DNA of 64,000 nt from Clostridium mobile (GCF_018918285.1 NZ_JAHLQF010000004.1:434001-498000); one strand, 5' to 3'. Positions 44,532 through 54,061 are shown, counted from the stretch's first letter. Numbers and translations are program-made. Notes: a model not told the origin generated them from the letters alone.

Positions 44532-44789
44532 TTAAATCAATGCTAATATTACTTTAAAAATTAATAGCAATCCAATCAACGCAGAATATATAGCAGTTGC
44601 TTCAGAAAAAGCTCCTCCTATAATAAGAGCACTCATAATTTTTCCATTAGCTTCTGGTTGCCTTGATATACCTTCTACAGCTTTACCTGTAGCGTTTCCT
44701 GTTCCTATCCCTGCACCTATACATCCTAGAGCTGCTAACCCCGCTCCAATGGCCGCCATACCTGCTATAAAAGCTTTTGAATCAATCAT
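44532..44789 (-). CDS. atpE: ATP synthase F0 c subunit
   Basis: An 85-residue hairpin of two membrane helices joined by the polar loop RQPEANGK. Helix 1 has the packing motif [15 protein letters not shown]. Helix 2 carries the ion-binding carboxylate in [14 protein letters not shown]. The Glu, Thr and Tyr of that line are shared with sodium-type rings, but the helix-1 Gln is replaced by Thr and the Ser after the Glu by Ala, so the coupling ion is not certain; protons seem more likely. Confidence 0.96.
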   Translation of the reverse strand: MIDSKAFIAGMAAIGAGLAALGCIGAGIGTGNATGKAVEGISRQPEANGKIMSALIIGGAFSEATAIYSALIGLLLIFKVILALI

Positions 44790-44802
44790 AATAAATTCCT
44801 CC

Positions 44803-45483
44803 TTAATGTTCTGATATTATTTTTATATTAATCATAGTTAACATAACAAATATAATCATCTGTATTATTCCATCAAATATATCAAAATAAATGTGAATTG
44901 GTATTGGAATCAGTAGTTGTGCAAAAGGGTTAATACTATATAGAGCTTTATATATAAGATCAACAATTATTATAGCCGCAGTCATATTGCCAAATAATCT
45001 CAGACTTAAAGAAATAGGCAGCATAAACCTTTCTATAATATTTAAAGGAAATATAAAAAAATATGGCTTACCATAAGCAGTAATATAGTTTATTAATCCA
45101 ACTTTTTTAACGGCATACCCTTGAACTACTACAAAAGTTATCATCGCCATTCCTAAATTTATACTTAAATCTGATGTAGGAGGTACAACCCCTACTAACC
45201 CAACCAGATTCATACATACCAAAAACAAAATCATTGTACCTACAAAAGGAATAAAATTAGTATAAGCTTCTCCCATATTCTCTTTAACCATCTTGCCTAT
45301 ATATTCAACAAATATTTCTAAAATGCTTTGCTTTCTATTAGGAATTAACCCTAAGTTTCTAGTTAGTAATATTGATAATGCAATAAATATTAATATTATT
45401 ATCCACTGAACTATTATATTTTCAGTTATATTAATGTTAAACCCAAATAAGCGTAATATAAAAATACTTTTCGACGCTTCCAC
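44803..45483 (-). CDS. atpB: ATP synthase F0 a subunit
   Basis: A 226-residue membrane protein with five to six helices. The essential Arg is in [15 protein letters not shown] and the last helix carries [18 protein letters not shown]. It forms the ion half-channels next to the c-ring. The stop/start with atpI share a base, showing coupling. Confidence 0.96.
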   Translation of the reverse strand: MEASKSIFILRLFGFNINITENIIVQWIIILIFIALSILLTRNLGLIPNRKQSILEIFVEYIGKMVKENMGEAYTNFIPFVGTMILFLVCMNLVGLVGVVPPTSDLSINLGMAMITFVVVQGYAVKKVGLINYITAYGKPYFFIFPLNIIERFMLPISLSLRLFGNMTAAIIIVDLIYKALYSINPFAQLLIPIPIHIYFDIFDGIIQMIIFVMLTMINIKIISEH

Positions 45484-45863
45484 TATACCACCTCATTTTT
45501 TCTTAGCCTCAAAGAATACATTAGTATTCCTATGAAGTGTAAACTGTATCCTCCGATAAATGCCAACCCTCCACTTTCACTACCCCTCATAATACCCATG
45601 GCGATAATACAAACTAAAGCTATTCTAGTAATTAAGCTTATGTAAATTAAAGCTCCTGGATTATCCTTTCTCATAGTGAAAACATACGAAGTAACATAGG
45701 AATTTATCAAAAAATTTATAGATGCTATAGCTAACCCCAGTATTATGTATCCAATATTAGTTACCAATGAATAATAACTTATTATTGCCAAGATAAAAAC
45801 AATTAACAGATTGTAAGTATATACTCTTTTTAGCATATTTAAAGTATCATTTATCAATTTCAT
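45483..45863 (-). CDS. atpI: ATP synthase subunit I family protein
   Basis: A 126-residue protein with four predicted membrane helices, in the first position of the atp operon and overlapping atpB by one base. Weakly conserved family; in other bacteria AtpI assists c-ring assembly or magnesium supply. Its identity rests on position, size and helix pattern. Confidence 0.8.
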   Translation of the reverse strand: MKLINDTLNMLKRVYTYNLLIVFILAIISYYSLVTNIGYIILGLAIASINFLINSYVTSYVFTMRKDNPGALIYISLITRIALVCIIAMGIMRGSESGGLAFIGGYSLHFIGILMYSLRLRKNEVV

Positions 45864-45880
45864 TCACCTCAATGGAATTT

Positions 45881-45940
45881 TTAAATCACGATATAATTAT
45901 ATATTTCTCTTATTTTTATACAAATTTGAAAAACATTCAT
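45881..45940 (-). CDS. Possible 19-codon leader peptide of the atp operon
   Basis: ATG 45940 is preceded by a strong AGGAGGTTT ribosome site and opens a frame MNVFQICIKIREIYNYIVI that ends at TAA 45881-45883, 18 bases before atpI. A good ribosome site before such a short frame is unusual. It may be a translated leader or a remnant of an upstream gene. Confidence 0.35.
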   Translation of the reverse strand: MNVFQICIKIREIYNYIVI

Positions 45941-46192
45941 AAACCTCCTAATATTATTATTTTTCTTCATTTATATTAATTTATACTTACTTTAATCTTT
46001 TTATATTGGTGTAGATATTTTTTACTAATATCATGAATTAATCAAAAATGCTTATTCTTATTTTTATTAATTCTAAATTTATTAATCAAATCCATATGAG
46101 GCATTATAAGCATCCTAAAAAATATAGGTAAATATAAGCTCACAAACATGAATATTTATAAATGAATATATTCAATAAATTTTTAAATAAAA
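45941..46192. other. AT-rich intergenic region upstream of the atp operon
   Basis: About 250 bases between the thlA terminator and the atp leader. I see no gene or structured RNA. The atp promoter should lie here, but no box pair stands out against the very AT-rich background. Confidence 0.4.
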
Positions 46193-46250
46193 AATAGGTA
46201 ATCTCTAATATTAGAGATTACCTATTATAAATGATTACCTATTTTTTATT
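46193..46250 (-). terminator. Terminator of thlA with an extra partial repeat
   Basis: A 34-base perfect palindrome, half-site AATAGGTAATCTCTAAT (46193-46226), is followed by TTTTTTATTT on the minus strand. A further GATTACCTATT copy at 46234-46244 can replace one arm, giving two mutually exclusive hairpins. Confidence 0.82.
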
Positions 46251-46253
46251 TAA

Positions 46254-47432
46254 CTATCTTTCAACTATAAGAGCTGTTCCCATTCCTCCACCTATGCAAA
46301 GAGTAGCAAGTCCTTTTTTAGCTTCTCTTTTCTTCATTTCGTGAAGAAGTGTAACTAATATTCTAGCTCCTGACGCTCCAATTGGGTGTCCAATAGCTAT
46401 AGCTCCACCGTTTACATTTACTTTTTCCATATCAAATTTTAAATCTTTACCAACAGCTAAGCTCTGAGCTGCAAAAGCTTCGTTAGCTTCTATTAAATCA
46501 AGATCTTCAACAGCTAAGTTAGCTTTTTCTAAAGCTACTTTAGTTGCATGGAAAGGACCATATCCCATTATTGATGGCTCCAATCCTGCTGAACCATAGG
46601 AAGTAATCTTAGCTAATGGTGTTATTCCTAATTCCTTAGCTTTATCTGCACTCATTATAACTAATGCTGCTGCACCGTCATTTATACCTGACGCATTACC
46701 TGCTGTAACTGTTCCATCTTTCTTAAAAGCTGGTCTTAATTTAGCTAGGCTTTCTGCTGTAGTTCCAGCTTTAACATATTCATCAGTATCGAATATTACT
46801 GGGTCACCTTTTCTTTGAGGAATTTCTACTGGAACTATCTCCTCTTTGAACTTTCCTTCTTTTATAGCTTTTTCTGCTTTTTGCTGAGAAGCTGCTGCAA
46901 ATTGATCTTGTTCTTCTCTTGTTAATCCCCACTGTTCTGCTATATTCTCAGCAGTTATTCCCATATGATAGTTATTAAAAGCATCCCATAAACCATCATT
47001 TATCATACCATCAACCATTTGGCCATTACCCATTCTTTGTCCCCATCTAGCAGTATTTAATATGTATGGTGCTTTTGACATGCTTTCCATACCACCTGCT
47101 ATTATTACATCAGCATCTCCAGCTTTTATCATCTGGCATGCTAAGCTAACAGCTCTTAATCCAGAACCACACACTTTATTTAAAGTAAATGCTGGAATTT
47201 CAACTGGTAAACCTGCCTTTATAACTGCTTGTCTTGCAGGGTTTTGTCCAAGACCTGCTTGAAGTACATTACCCATTATAACCTCTTGAACTTGTTCGCC
47301 TTTTATTCCCGCTCTTTTTATAGCTTCTTTTATAACTGTCGCTCCTAGGTCAACTGCTGCCACATCTTTTAATGCACCACCAAAGGAACCTACTGCTGTT
47401 CTAACTGCACTCGCAATTACTACTTCTCTCAT
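46254..47432 (-). CDS. thlA: Acetyl-CoA C-acetyltransferase (thiolase)
   Basis: A 392-residue biosynthetic thiolase that condenses two acetyl-CoA to acetoacetyl-CoA, the entry to butyrate and solvent formation in clostridia. The nucleophile Cys is in [16 protein letters not shown], the His in [19 protein letters not shown] and the second Cys in [19 protein letters not shown] near-consensus promoter and a strong terminator show a separate, probably highly expressed unit between wecB and the atp operon. The ATG follows AGGAGGGTTTATTA. Confidence 0.96.
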   Translation of the reverse strand: MREVVIASAVRTAVGSFGGALKDVAAVDLGATVIKEAIKRAGIKGEQVQEVIMGNVLQAGLGQNPARQAVIKAGLPVEIPAFTLNKVCGSGLRAVSLACQMIKAGDADVIIAGGMESMSKAPYILNTARWGQRMGNGQMVDGMINDGLWDAFNNYHMGITAENIAEQWGLTREEQDQFAAASQQKAEKAIKEGKFKEEIVPVEIPQRKGDPVIFDTDEYVKAGTTAESLAKLRPAFKKDGTVTAGNASGINDGAAALVIMSADKAKELGITPLAKITSYGSAGLEPSIMGYGPFHATKVALEKANLAVEDLDLIEANEAFAAQSLAVGKDLKFDMEKVNVNGGAIAIGHPIGASGARILVTLLHEMKKREAKKGLATLCIGGGMGTALIVER

Positions 47433-47506
47433 TAATAAACCCTCCTAAACTATAATAGTTGCAATTTTTCGAATCTTAAATAACGAAATCTTTTATCAAC
47501 AATTTC

Positions 47507-47535
47507 ATTATAAACCTATTTATTAACTTTTTCAA
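47507..47535 (-). promoter_or_regulatory. Sigma-A-type promoter of thlA
   Basis: On the minus strand TTGAAA (47530-47535), 17 bases, TATAAT (47507-47512), 75 bases upstream of the start codon. Confidence 0.85.
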
Positions 47536-47563
47536 TATATTTTTGTTAAAAAAAACACAATCT

Positions 47564-48718
47564 TTATAGTGTATTGTATTCGTCAGGTCTATTTTCTTTT
47601 AAATTATAGTGATATAAAATACTATCCACTATTCTGGCAGAAGCATTGCCATCCCCAAAAGGATTTATGGCTTTACTCATTTTTTCATACTCCAAAGGAC
47701 AGTTTATTAGCTTCTTAGCCCCTGTTAATATATCTTCAATCTTTGTACCTACAACTTTCACTGTTCCAGCCTTTACAGCCTCTTGTCTCTCTGTAACATC
47801 TCTCAAAAGTATTACTGGTTTGCCTAAATGTGGCGCCTCTTCTTGCAATCCTCCTGAATCCGTCATAACCATATAACATTTGTTCATTAAATTGTGGGCT
47901 TCCTTTGTATCTAATGGAGGAAGTATATGTACTCTATCCAATCCATCTAAATGTTCTAAAACCACATTTCTAACAAGAGGATTTAAATGAGCTAAATATA
48001 TTACTTCAACATCCTTATTTTCTTCTACAATATTTTTTAATGCCATACATATATTTTTTATTCCATCTCCCCAGTTTTCTCTTCTATGGGCAGTTACCAT
48101 TATAACCTTTTTATTTTTGTAATCTATTTCATTTAAAATATGATTTTCAAATATATAATCTTTTTCTACTGTAAATTTCATAGCATCGATTACAGTATTA
48201 CCTGTAACAAAAATAGATTTTTCTTCTACACCTTCTCTTAATAAATTCTCTTTAGAACTTATGGTTGGTGAAAAATGCAAATCCGTTAGAGCCCCTGTTA
48301 ATTTCCTATTCATCTCCTCTGGGAAAGGAAAATATTTATTAAAGGTCCTTAAACCAGCCTCTACATGTCCTATTTCTATTTTGTTATAAAAAGCTGCTAA
48401 AGCTCCTGCAAAAGTAGTAGTAGTATCTCCATGCACTAATATCAAATTTGGCTTCTCTTTCTCAAATATATCTTTTAAACCTTCTAGAACTCTAGTAGTA
48501 ATCCCTGTAAGACTTTGTTTTTCTTTCATTACATTTAAATCAAAATCAGGTGTTATCTTAAACAGATCTAAAACTTGATCTAACATTTCTCTATGTTGAG
48601 CCGTCACACAAACTTTATTATCTATTTCTTCCCTTTTTTCCAGCTCCTTAACTAAAGGGGCCATTTTTATTGCTTCTGGCCTAGTACCGAATATAGTGAT
48701 AACTTTAATTTTATTCAT
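47564..48718 (-). CDS. wecB: UDP-N-acetylglucosamine 2-epimerase (non-hydrolysing)
   Basis: A 384-residue enzyme interconverting UDP-GlcNAc and UDP-ManNAc for wall polymer linkage units. IFGTRPEAIKMAPLVKEL, VHGDTTTTFAGALAAFY, GHVEAGLRTF, FPFPEEMNRKLTGALTDLHFSPT and LTDSGGLQEEAPHLGKPVILLRD are all signature blocks. It is 27 bases downstream of the wecA/tagO gene, so the pair should act together in synthesis of a lipid-linked wall glycopolymer. Confidence 0.96.
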   Translation of the reverse strand: MNKIKVITIFGTRPEAIKMAPLVKELEKREEIDNKVCVTAQHREMLDQVLDLFKITPDFDLNVMKEKQSLTGITTRVLEGLKDIFEKEKPNLILVHGDTTTTFAGALAAFYNKIEIGHVEAGLRTFNKYFPFPEEMNRKLTGALTDLHFSPTISSKENLLREGVEEKSIFVTGNTVIDAMKFTVEKDYIFENHILNEIDYKNKKVIMVTAHRRENWGDGIKNICMALKNIVEENKDVEVIYLAHLNPLVRNVVLEHLDGLDRVHILPPLDTKEAHNLMNKCYMVMTDSGGLQEEAPHLGKPVILLRDVTERQEAVKAGTVKVVGTKIEDILTGAKKLINCPLEYEKMSKAINPFGDGNASARIVDSILYHYNLKENRPDEYNTL

Positions 48719-48745
48719 TATTTTACCTCCAGAAATTAATATTAG

Positions 48746-49780
48746 CTATTCCTTATGCTTAAAAAAACCACACTTCCATGCTATAATAACAAGCATTGAC
48801 ATTACTACAGCTAATAAGAAGTATGAACTCTGACTGCTTACTTGCATAGCTAAAATAGCGAAACTTCCAAGAATCGCGCTTATTAGATACATTATTATAA
48901 CTGCCTGTCTTTGTGTTAATCCCATATCTAATAATCTATGATGTAGATGCCCTCTATCTGCTCCCATTATAGGTTTACCGTTTATTTTTCTCCTTACCAT
49001 AGCAAATATAGTATCATATATAGGTAATCCTAAGGCTAAAATCGGTACTGAGATAGCAAAAGCTGCTACAGATTTAACAGCTCCCTCTATTGATATTGCT
49101 GCTAATAAAAATCCTAATAGCTGAGCACCTGTATCCCCCATAAATATGGAAGCTGGATTAAAATTATATGGCAAAAATCCTAATATAGATCCACATAAAG
49201 CTATTGTTAAATACGCTGTTTCAAATCTAGTTTCAATGGTAAATAAAGTTATTATAAATAAAGTAAAACAAGATATAAATGCTACTCCTGCCGCTAGACC
49301 ATCTAATCCATCAATTAAATTTATCGAATTTGTAACTCCAACTACCCATAATATAGTAATTGGTAATCCTAAAAAACCTAAATCAATCCATTGTCCAAAA
49401 GCAGGAAAAGGATTAGTAATTAAAGATATCCTCACTCCATATAAAATTAATACTACTGCTGCAGATAGCTGGAATAAAAGTTTTATTAAAGGCTTTATTT
49501 CATATTTATCATCTAAGAATCCACCTATAACTATAATTGTAGCCCCAATAATTATTCCCTTTTGCGCTCTAGTTAAAGGGCCAACTTTTAAAAGTACCGA
49601 AATGATAAAAGATAAGTATATTGCCAGACCACCTAATAAAGGTATAGGTTTTTTATGAATCCTTCTCTTATCTTTAGGTATATCTATAACTTCTAGCTTA
49701 TATGCAAGTTTTTTTATTAATGGCGTTAATAAAAATGATACTATAGTTGAAAAAAAAGCTACTATAATTAAATTTTCCAT
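48746..49780 (-). CDS. wecA: Undecaprenyl-phosphate GlcNAc-1-phosphate transferase (WecA/TagO type)
   Basis: A 344-residue membrane protein with about ten helices. It has RRIHKKPIPLLGGLAIYLSF, GGFLDDKYEIKPLIKLLFQ, the catalytic NLIDGLDGLAAG and NFNPASIFMGDTGAQLLGFLLA with the metal-binding Asp, and MGADRGHLHHRLLDMG. It starts wall glycopolymer assembly by loading GlcNAc-1-P onto undecaprenyl phosphate. It lies between the deaminase gene and wecB. In Bacillus the equivalent is tagO. Confidence 0.95.
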   Translation of the reverse strand: MENLIIVAFFSTIVSFLLTPLIKKLAYKLEVIDIPKDKRRIHKKPIPLLGGLAIYLSFIISVLLKVGPLTRAQKGIIIGATIIVIGGFLDDKYEIKPLIKLLFQLSAAVVLILYGVRISLITNPFPAFGQWIDLGFLGLPITILWVVGVTNSINLIDGLDGLAAGVAFISCFTLFIITLFTIETRFETAYLTIALCGSILGFLPYNFNPASIFMGDTGAQLLGFLLAAISIEGAVKSVAAFAISVPILALGLPIYDTIFAMVRRKINGKPIMGADRGHLHHRLLDMGLTQRQAVIIMYLISAILGSFAILAMQVSSQSSYFLLAVVMSMLVIIAWKCGFFKHKE

Positions 49781-49795
49781 AATTTACCTCTCCAT

Positions 49796-50284
49796 CTAAT
49801 AAGCTCCGTCCCCTGTCAATGAGTCATCATTATCTATCCAATGTTGAACTTCTATGGCTCTATATTCATATCTGGTATCTCTTATTACTACTCTATCTAT
49901 TCCTGCATTAATAATAAATCTTTTACAAAGAGCACAAGGTGAAGCGTTTTTTACCAATTCTCCCGTTGACTGCTCTTTTCCAACTAAATACATAGTGGCA
50001 CCTATCATATCCTGTCTTCTTGCTGATATAATTGCATTTTGCTCGGCATGCACTGATCTACATAATTCATATCTAGTTCCCCTTGGAACATTTAATTCTT
50101 CTCTTCTACAGTATCCAATATTACAGCAATTCTTTCTTCCTCTTGGCGCCCCAGAATACCCTGTTGCAATTATTTCATCATTTTTTACAATTATAGCCGC
50201 AAAATTTCTTCTAAGACAAGTTCCTCTTTCTAATATAGTTGAACATATGTCAAGATAGTAATTATTTTTATCTATTCTCTCCAT
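49796..50284 (-). CDS. dCMP-deaminase family protein (ComEB-like)
   Basis: A 162-residue zinc hydrolase of the cytidine/deoxycytidylate deaminase family. The zinc site is CRSVHAEQNAIISA (HAE) with SPCALCKRFIINAGIDRVV (PCxxC). Proteins of this size that carry the extra CCNIGYCRREE cysteine/histidine region are annotated as dCMP deaminase or ComEB and supply dUMP for thymidylate synthesis. The exact substrate is inferred. ATG follows GGAGGAATT; wecA follows after 15 bases. Confidence 0.88.
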   Translation of the reverse strand: MERIDKNNYYLDICSTILERGTCLRRNFAAIIVKNDEIIATGYSGAPRGRKNCCNIGYCRREELNVPRGTRYELCRSVHAEQNAIISARRQDMIGATMYLVGKEQSTGELVKNASPCALCKRFIINAGIDRVVIRDTRYEYRAIEVQHWIDNDDSLTGDGAY

Positions 50285-50433
50285 AATTCCTCCAAAATAA
50301 CTTAAAATATGTATAACTACGTACTATTCTATACTAAAAGTGCAATAATTAAAAGTATAACTCAATAAAATAAAAAATACGACGCAATTTTTTATTAATT
50401 TAAAGTTGCAAATTGAGAATCAAGAGTTAAAAA

Positions 50434-50459
50434 AAGCATTCTGCTCATGCAGAATGCTT
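50434..50459 (-). terminator. Terminator of the rpiB-upp unit
   Basis: AAGCATTCTGC/GCAGAATGCTT (50434-50444/50449-50459) is an 11-bp perfect stem with a 4-base loop, followed on the minus strand by TTTTT. Confidence 0.92.
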
Positions 50460-50483
50460 AATATATTCTCAAAAATTTTTCTA

Positions 50484-51113
50484 TTATTTAGTTCCAAATA
50501 ATCTGTCACCAGCATCACCAAGGCCTGGAACTATATATCCTTTTTCATTTAATTTTTCATCTATTTCAGCTACATAAATATCTACATCTGGATGTGCCAT
50601 CTCAACAGCCTTTATTCCTTCTGGCGCTGCAATTAAACACATAAGTCTTATATATTTAGCACCTTTAGCTTTTAAAGATGTTATAGCATCCACAGCTGAA
50701 CCACCTGTTGCAAGCATTGGATCAGTAACTATAATATCTCTTTCTCCAATGTCTTGAGGAAGTTTGCAGAAATATTCTACAGGCTTAAATGTTTCCTCAT
50801 CTCTATATAAACCTATATGCCCTACCTTAGCAGCTGGTATCATACTTAGCATTCCATCTACCATACCCAATCCAGCTCTTAATATAGGAACTATAGCTAC
50901 TTTTTTTCCTGCCAACATTCTACATTTAGCTTTACATATCGGAGTTTCAATTTCAACTTCTTCTAGATCTAAGTCTCTTGTAACTTCATAAGCCATAAGC
51001 ATAGCTACTTCTTCAACTAGTTCTCTAAACTCTTTTGAACCTGTATTTTTATCTCTTATTAATGTTAATTTATGCAGTATTAAAGGGTGTCCTATCTGTG
51101 TTACTTTGCTCAT
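50484..51113 (-). CDS. upp: Uracil phosphoribosyltransferase
   Basis: A 209-residue enzyme making UMP from uracil and PRPP. The start [43 protein letters not shown], the PRPP loop [14 protein letters not shown] and the C-terminal [13 protein letters not shown] are diagnostic. It follows rpiB by 18 bases in the order rpiB-upp, as in the ywlF-glyA-upp region of Bacillus. Confidence 0.98.
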   Translation of the reverse strand: MSKVTQIGHPLILHKLTLIRDKNTGSKEFRELVEEVAMLMAYEVTRDLDLEEVEIETPICKAKCRMLAGKKVAIVPILRAGLGMVDGMLSMIPAAKVGHIGLYRDEETFKPVEYFCKLPQDIGERDIIVTDPMLATGGSAVDAITSLKAKGAKYIRLMCLIAAPEGIKAVEMAHPDVDIYVAEIDEKLNEKGYIVPGLGDAGDRLFGTK

Positions 51114-51131
51114 TTTTATTACCTCCTAAAA

Positions 51132-51581
51132 TTACTTATTATACTTCTTTTCTATTTGTGATATTTTATCAACCCTTTTTCCATGTCTTCCACCTTCATA
51201 TTTTGCACCTAAAAAAGCTTCAACTATGTCAAGAGCCAATCCTGCACCTACAACTCTTTGTCCTAGAGCTAATATATTTGCATCATTATGTTCTCTACAA
51301 GCATGAGCACTAAAAGTATCTCCACAAAGGGCAGCTCTTACTCCTGGAACTTTGTTTGCTGCAATACTTATTCCTATACCTGTTCCACAAACTAATATAC
51401 CAAAATCAAAGTTTTTAGCAGCCACTTCTTCTGCTACTGCCAAGGCATAATCTGGATAATCGCAGGAATCCTCTGTAAGGGTTCCAAAATCCTTAATCTC
51501 TATACCTTTGCTTTCTAAATGTTTAATAATTTCCTTTTTTAAAGGCAAACCTGCATGATCACTTCCTAAAGCAATTTTCAT
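51132..51581 (-). CDS. rpiB: Ribose-5-phosphate isomerase B
   Basis: A 149-residue RpiB/LacAB-family enzyme of the pentose phosphate pathway. The N-terminal IALGSDHAGLPLKKEIIKHL, the catalytic Cys region VCGTGIGISIAANKVPGVRAAL and HACREHNDANILALGQRVVG identify it. The ATG follows GGAGGTGTATAATA. Confidence 0.96.
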   Translation of the reverse strand: MKIALGSDHAGLPLKKEIIKHLESKGIEIKDFGTLTEDSCDYPDYALAVAEEVAAKNFDFGILVCGTGIGISIAANKVPGVRAALCGDTFSAHACREHNDANILALGQRVVGAGLALDIVEAFLGAKYEGGRHGKRVDKISQIEKKYNK

Positions 51582-51633
51582 TATTATACACCTCCATAAT
51601 TTTTCGTATATTAAAATACCTTAATGCTACGCA

Positions 51634-51675
51634 AAAAAGGAAGATAGAAATATTTAAGAAATACTCTTATCTTCC
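51634..51675 (-). terminator. Terminator of the ywlE-type gene
   Basis: On the minus strand GGAAGATAAGA and TCTATCTTCC (51675-51665/51648-51639), with an AT-rich loop that contains the stop codon of the gene, are followed by TTTTTTG. Confidence 0.78.
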
Positions 51676-52109
51676 TCTAATTTATTTAATAGTAATAAAA
51701 TACTATTTTCTAAATCTACAAATGTATCCGTATAAACGGAAATGCTGCCGCCATAAGGGTCTACAATATCCCCTTTTATGCCGACATAGCTATTTAATGA
51801 ATTTATTTTCTCCTTATGTTGTGGGAAATTATGTATCAATAATTCACTCATATAAGAAGTCATAGTTAATATTAAGTCATATTCATTAATTAGTTCTTCT
51901 GTTAGTTTAACTGCACATCTATCACTAATATCTAATGCAAATTTTTCTTTAATAATAGATGCGGAATTTAAAGAAGTCTTACTATGTGGAATAGCTGCTA
52001 TGCCTGCTGAAAATGCTAGAAGTGAATTATCCTTTTTTAATGAATTAAAAATAGCTTCAGCCATACAACTTCTGCAAGTGTTTCCAGTACAAACAAATAA
52101 TACTTTCAT
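51654..52109 (-). CDS. ywlE: Low-molecular-weight phosphatase, protein-arginine-phosphatase (YwlE) type
   Basis: A 151-residue protein. The P-loop is VCTGNTCRSCMAE: the Thr after CTGN is the residue that favours phosphoarginine in YwlE-type enzymes, where tyrosine phosphatases have Ile or Leu. The general acid is in VDPYGG. It should remove phosphate from arginines placed by McsB, though no mcsB is in the window. ATG 52109 follows GTGGAGGAAGCT; the in-frame GTG at 52121 is part of that ribosome site. The ywlC-ywlE-rpiB-upp order is conserved. Confidence 0.9.
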   Translation of the reverse strand: MKVLFVCTGNTCRSCMAEAIFNSLKKDNSLLAFSAGIAAIPHSKTSLNSASIIKEKFALDISDRCAVKLTEELINEYDLILTMTSYMSELLIHNFPQHKEKINSLNSYVGIKGDIVDPYGGSISVYTDTFVDLENSILLLLNKLEEDKSIS

Positions 52110-52193
52110 AGCTTCCTCCACAAAACTTTAATAACTATCGTTAAACATTTTAGCTTAGTAGATAACATATGTCAACTATATTTTATATAATAA

Positions 52194-53246
52194 TTATACA
52201 TCAATAATATTATAACCTGATGATTTTTTAAGTCTATTCATAACTGCAATGCCTATACCTTTTTCTTCAAAGGATTCTGAAAATATCACATCAACTTTTT
52301 CATCGTCAAAAACCCTTAAAGTCTCAAATAGATTTTGAGCTATAGCGTCCATATCTAATCTACTTCCTAAAGATACAACGGATATACTTTTGTATAAACT
52401 TTTAGTTTCCTCTGTAGCGATTATCCCTACTTTTTGCCCTTTTCTTCTATACTCTTCTCCAATTTCATTTATTTTATCTACAACTTTATCTATATCGCCT
52501 TGTACTATTATTAAAGGAGCCTTTGGCGCATAATGTCTATATTTCATTCCTGGAGCTTTTGGCTTAAAGTCCCCTTCTATTTTATTTAATATAGCAGGAT
52601 CTATATAAATATTCTTGTCTATTTCCTGTAACATTTCTAAGGTAACTCCACCTGGTCTAAGCACACAGGGAGGATATTCTGTACAATCTACAACAGTAGA
52701 TTCAACTCCAACATTACACTTTTCTCCACCTATTATATATTCGATTTTTCCAAAAAGATCTTCAATACATCTTTCTATATCCGTAGGGCTTGGTCTTCCA
52801 GATATATTAGCCGATGGAGCAGCAATAGGTACTTCTGCTATTTTTATAAGTTTACGCGCTATCTCATTTGACGGCATTCTAATTCCTACACTATTTAATC
52901 CTGCGCTAGTTTCTTTAGGGATTAAATCAGTTTTTTCAAGTATAATTGTTAATGGTCCTGGCCAAAAACTTTCCATTAATTTTTCTGCAACCTTTGGAAT
53001 TTTCTTAACTAAAGGTTTTATGCTTTCTATATCTGCTACATGCACTATTAATGGATTATCCTGTGGTCTTCCCTTTGCTATAAATATTTTTTTCACAGCA
53101 TTTCCATCTAAAGCATTAGCTCCTAATCCATATACCGTCTCTGTTGGAAATGCTACTAACCCACCTTCTCTTATAACTTTACCGCATTCCATTAACGAAG
53201 CTTCATCCATATCATGTTCATCTAAAAAAACAACTTTTGTTTCCAA
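52194..53246 (-). CDS. ywlC: Threonylcarbamoyl-AMP synthase with Sua5 C-terminal domain
   Basis: A 350-residue TsaC/Sua5 enzyme for the first step of t6A37 tRNA modification (from threonine, bicarbonate and ATP). The YrdC domain (residues about 15-205) has GGLVAFPTETVYGLGANALDG, KGRPQDNPLIVHV, FWPGPLTIIL and APSANISGRPSPT. The C-terminal 120 residues, with PGMKYRHYAPKAPL, form the Sua5 domain. It is preceded by a ZIP transporter gene. Confidence 0.95.
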   Translation of the reverse strand: METKVVFLDEHDMDEASLMECGKVIREGGLVAFPTETVYGLGANALDGNAVKKIFIAKGRPQDNPLIVHVADIESIKPLVKKIPKVAEKLMESFWPGPLTIILEKTDLIPKETSAGLNSVGIRMPSNEIARKLIKIAEVPIAAPSANISGRPSPTDIERCIEDLFGKIEYIIGGEKCNVGVESTVVDCTEYPPCVLRPGGVTLEMLQEIDKNIYIDPAILNKIEGDFKPKAPGMKYRHYAPKAPLIIVQGDIDKVVDKINEIGEEYRRKGQKVGIIATEETKSLYKSISVVSLGSRLDMDAIAQNLFETLRVFDDEKVDVIFSESFEEKGIGIAVMNRLKKSSGYNIIDV

Positions 53247-53279
53247 ACTTACATCTCCCTTTGAATATTGTAAAATAGT

Positions 53280-53999
53280 TTATAGTATATTGATTAATAC
53301 CAGTCCAAAAATCACTCCTGCTAAAATTCCTAAGGTACTAGATACACCTTCCCATAATTTTGAAGACTCAGGTATCATTTCTCCACAAACTACATAAAGC
53401 ATTATCCCTGAAGCAAAAGATAAACTTAGCCCTAAAGCATTAGTAGAAAGCTTCCCGATATATGCCCCTACTAATGTTCCTAATATAGTTGGTGTAGCTG
53501 TAGCAATAGTGTAAAATAATATTTTCCATCGCTTAACTTTTGTGATCATTAGGGGTGCAGATATAGCAATACCTTCAGGTATATCATGTATAGCTATAAT
53601 TAAACTCATTTTTATTCCTAAACTACTTCCTGCCGCAAATCCACACCCCATTATAACTCCCTCTGGAAAGTTGTGAATCATAAGCCCTATTGCTGTCATC
53701 AAAGCCATCTTTATATGTTTATCCATTTTATCATGTTGCAGTTTAGTATCAATAAAACTCACTAATATAATACCGGATATACAAGTAAGAACTGTATTAA
53801 CAAAACTCCAATTTTGTAAAGCTTCCGGAATTAAATCAAAAACTACCACAGAAAACATTAATCCGCCTGAAAAGCCAATCAGAGCTCCTAATAGCTTTCG
53901 CGATGGTTTTCCTATAGAGATTCCTATTAACGCTCCTAAAGTAGTTCCCAAAAGAGATATTACGCTCCCCAATAGAATCAATAAAATTAATCTACTCAA
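53280..53999 (-). CDS. ZIP-family divalent metal transporter
   Basis: A 239-residue protein with about eight membrane helices. Helix 4 and 5 carry the metal-pore motifs MIHNFPEGVIMG and IAIHDIPEGIAIS that define ZIP transporters, and a histidine-containing segment (LQHDKMDKHIK) lies in the loop before. Zinc, iron or manganese are possible substrates. It is followed by ywlC after 33 bases; in Bacillus the place is taken by a manganese exporter (mntP/ywlD). Confidence 0.92.
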   Translation of the reverse strand: MSRLILLILLGSVISLLGTTLGALIGISIGKPSRKLLGALIGFSGGLMFSVVVFDLIPEALQNWSFVNTVLTCISGIILVSFIDTKLQHDKMDKHIKMALMTAIGLMIHNFPEGVIMGCGFAAGSSLGIKMSLIIAIHDIPEGIAISAPLMITKVKRWKILFYTIATATPTILGTLVGAYIGKLSTNALGLSLSFASGIMLYVVCGEMIPESSKLWEGVSSTLGILAGVIFGLVLINIL

Positions 54000-54061
54000 T
54001 TTATCACCTTTATAAAATTTGCTCTCTATAAGATAATATTTAAGGGGATATATAAATATTC

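Noticed and set aside
47433-47480. A Rex-type operator in the thlA leader
   Set aside because: Only half-matches to TTGTTAA-type sites are visible in a very AT-rich context; not convincing.
52615-53397. A 260-codon plus-strand frame
   Set aside because: It is antisense to ywlC and the ZIP gene, both of which have clear motifs; no ribosome site and atypical composition.
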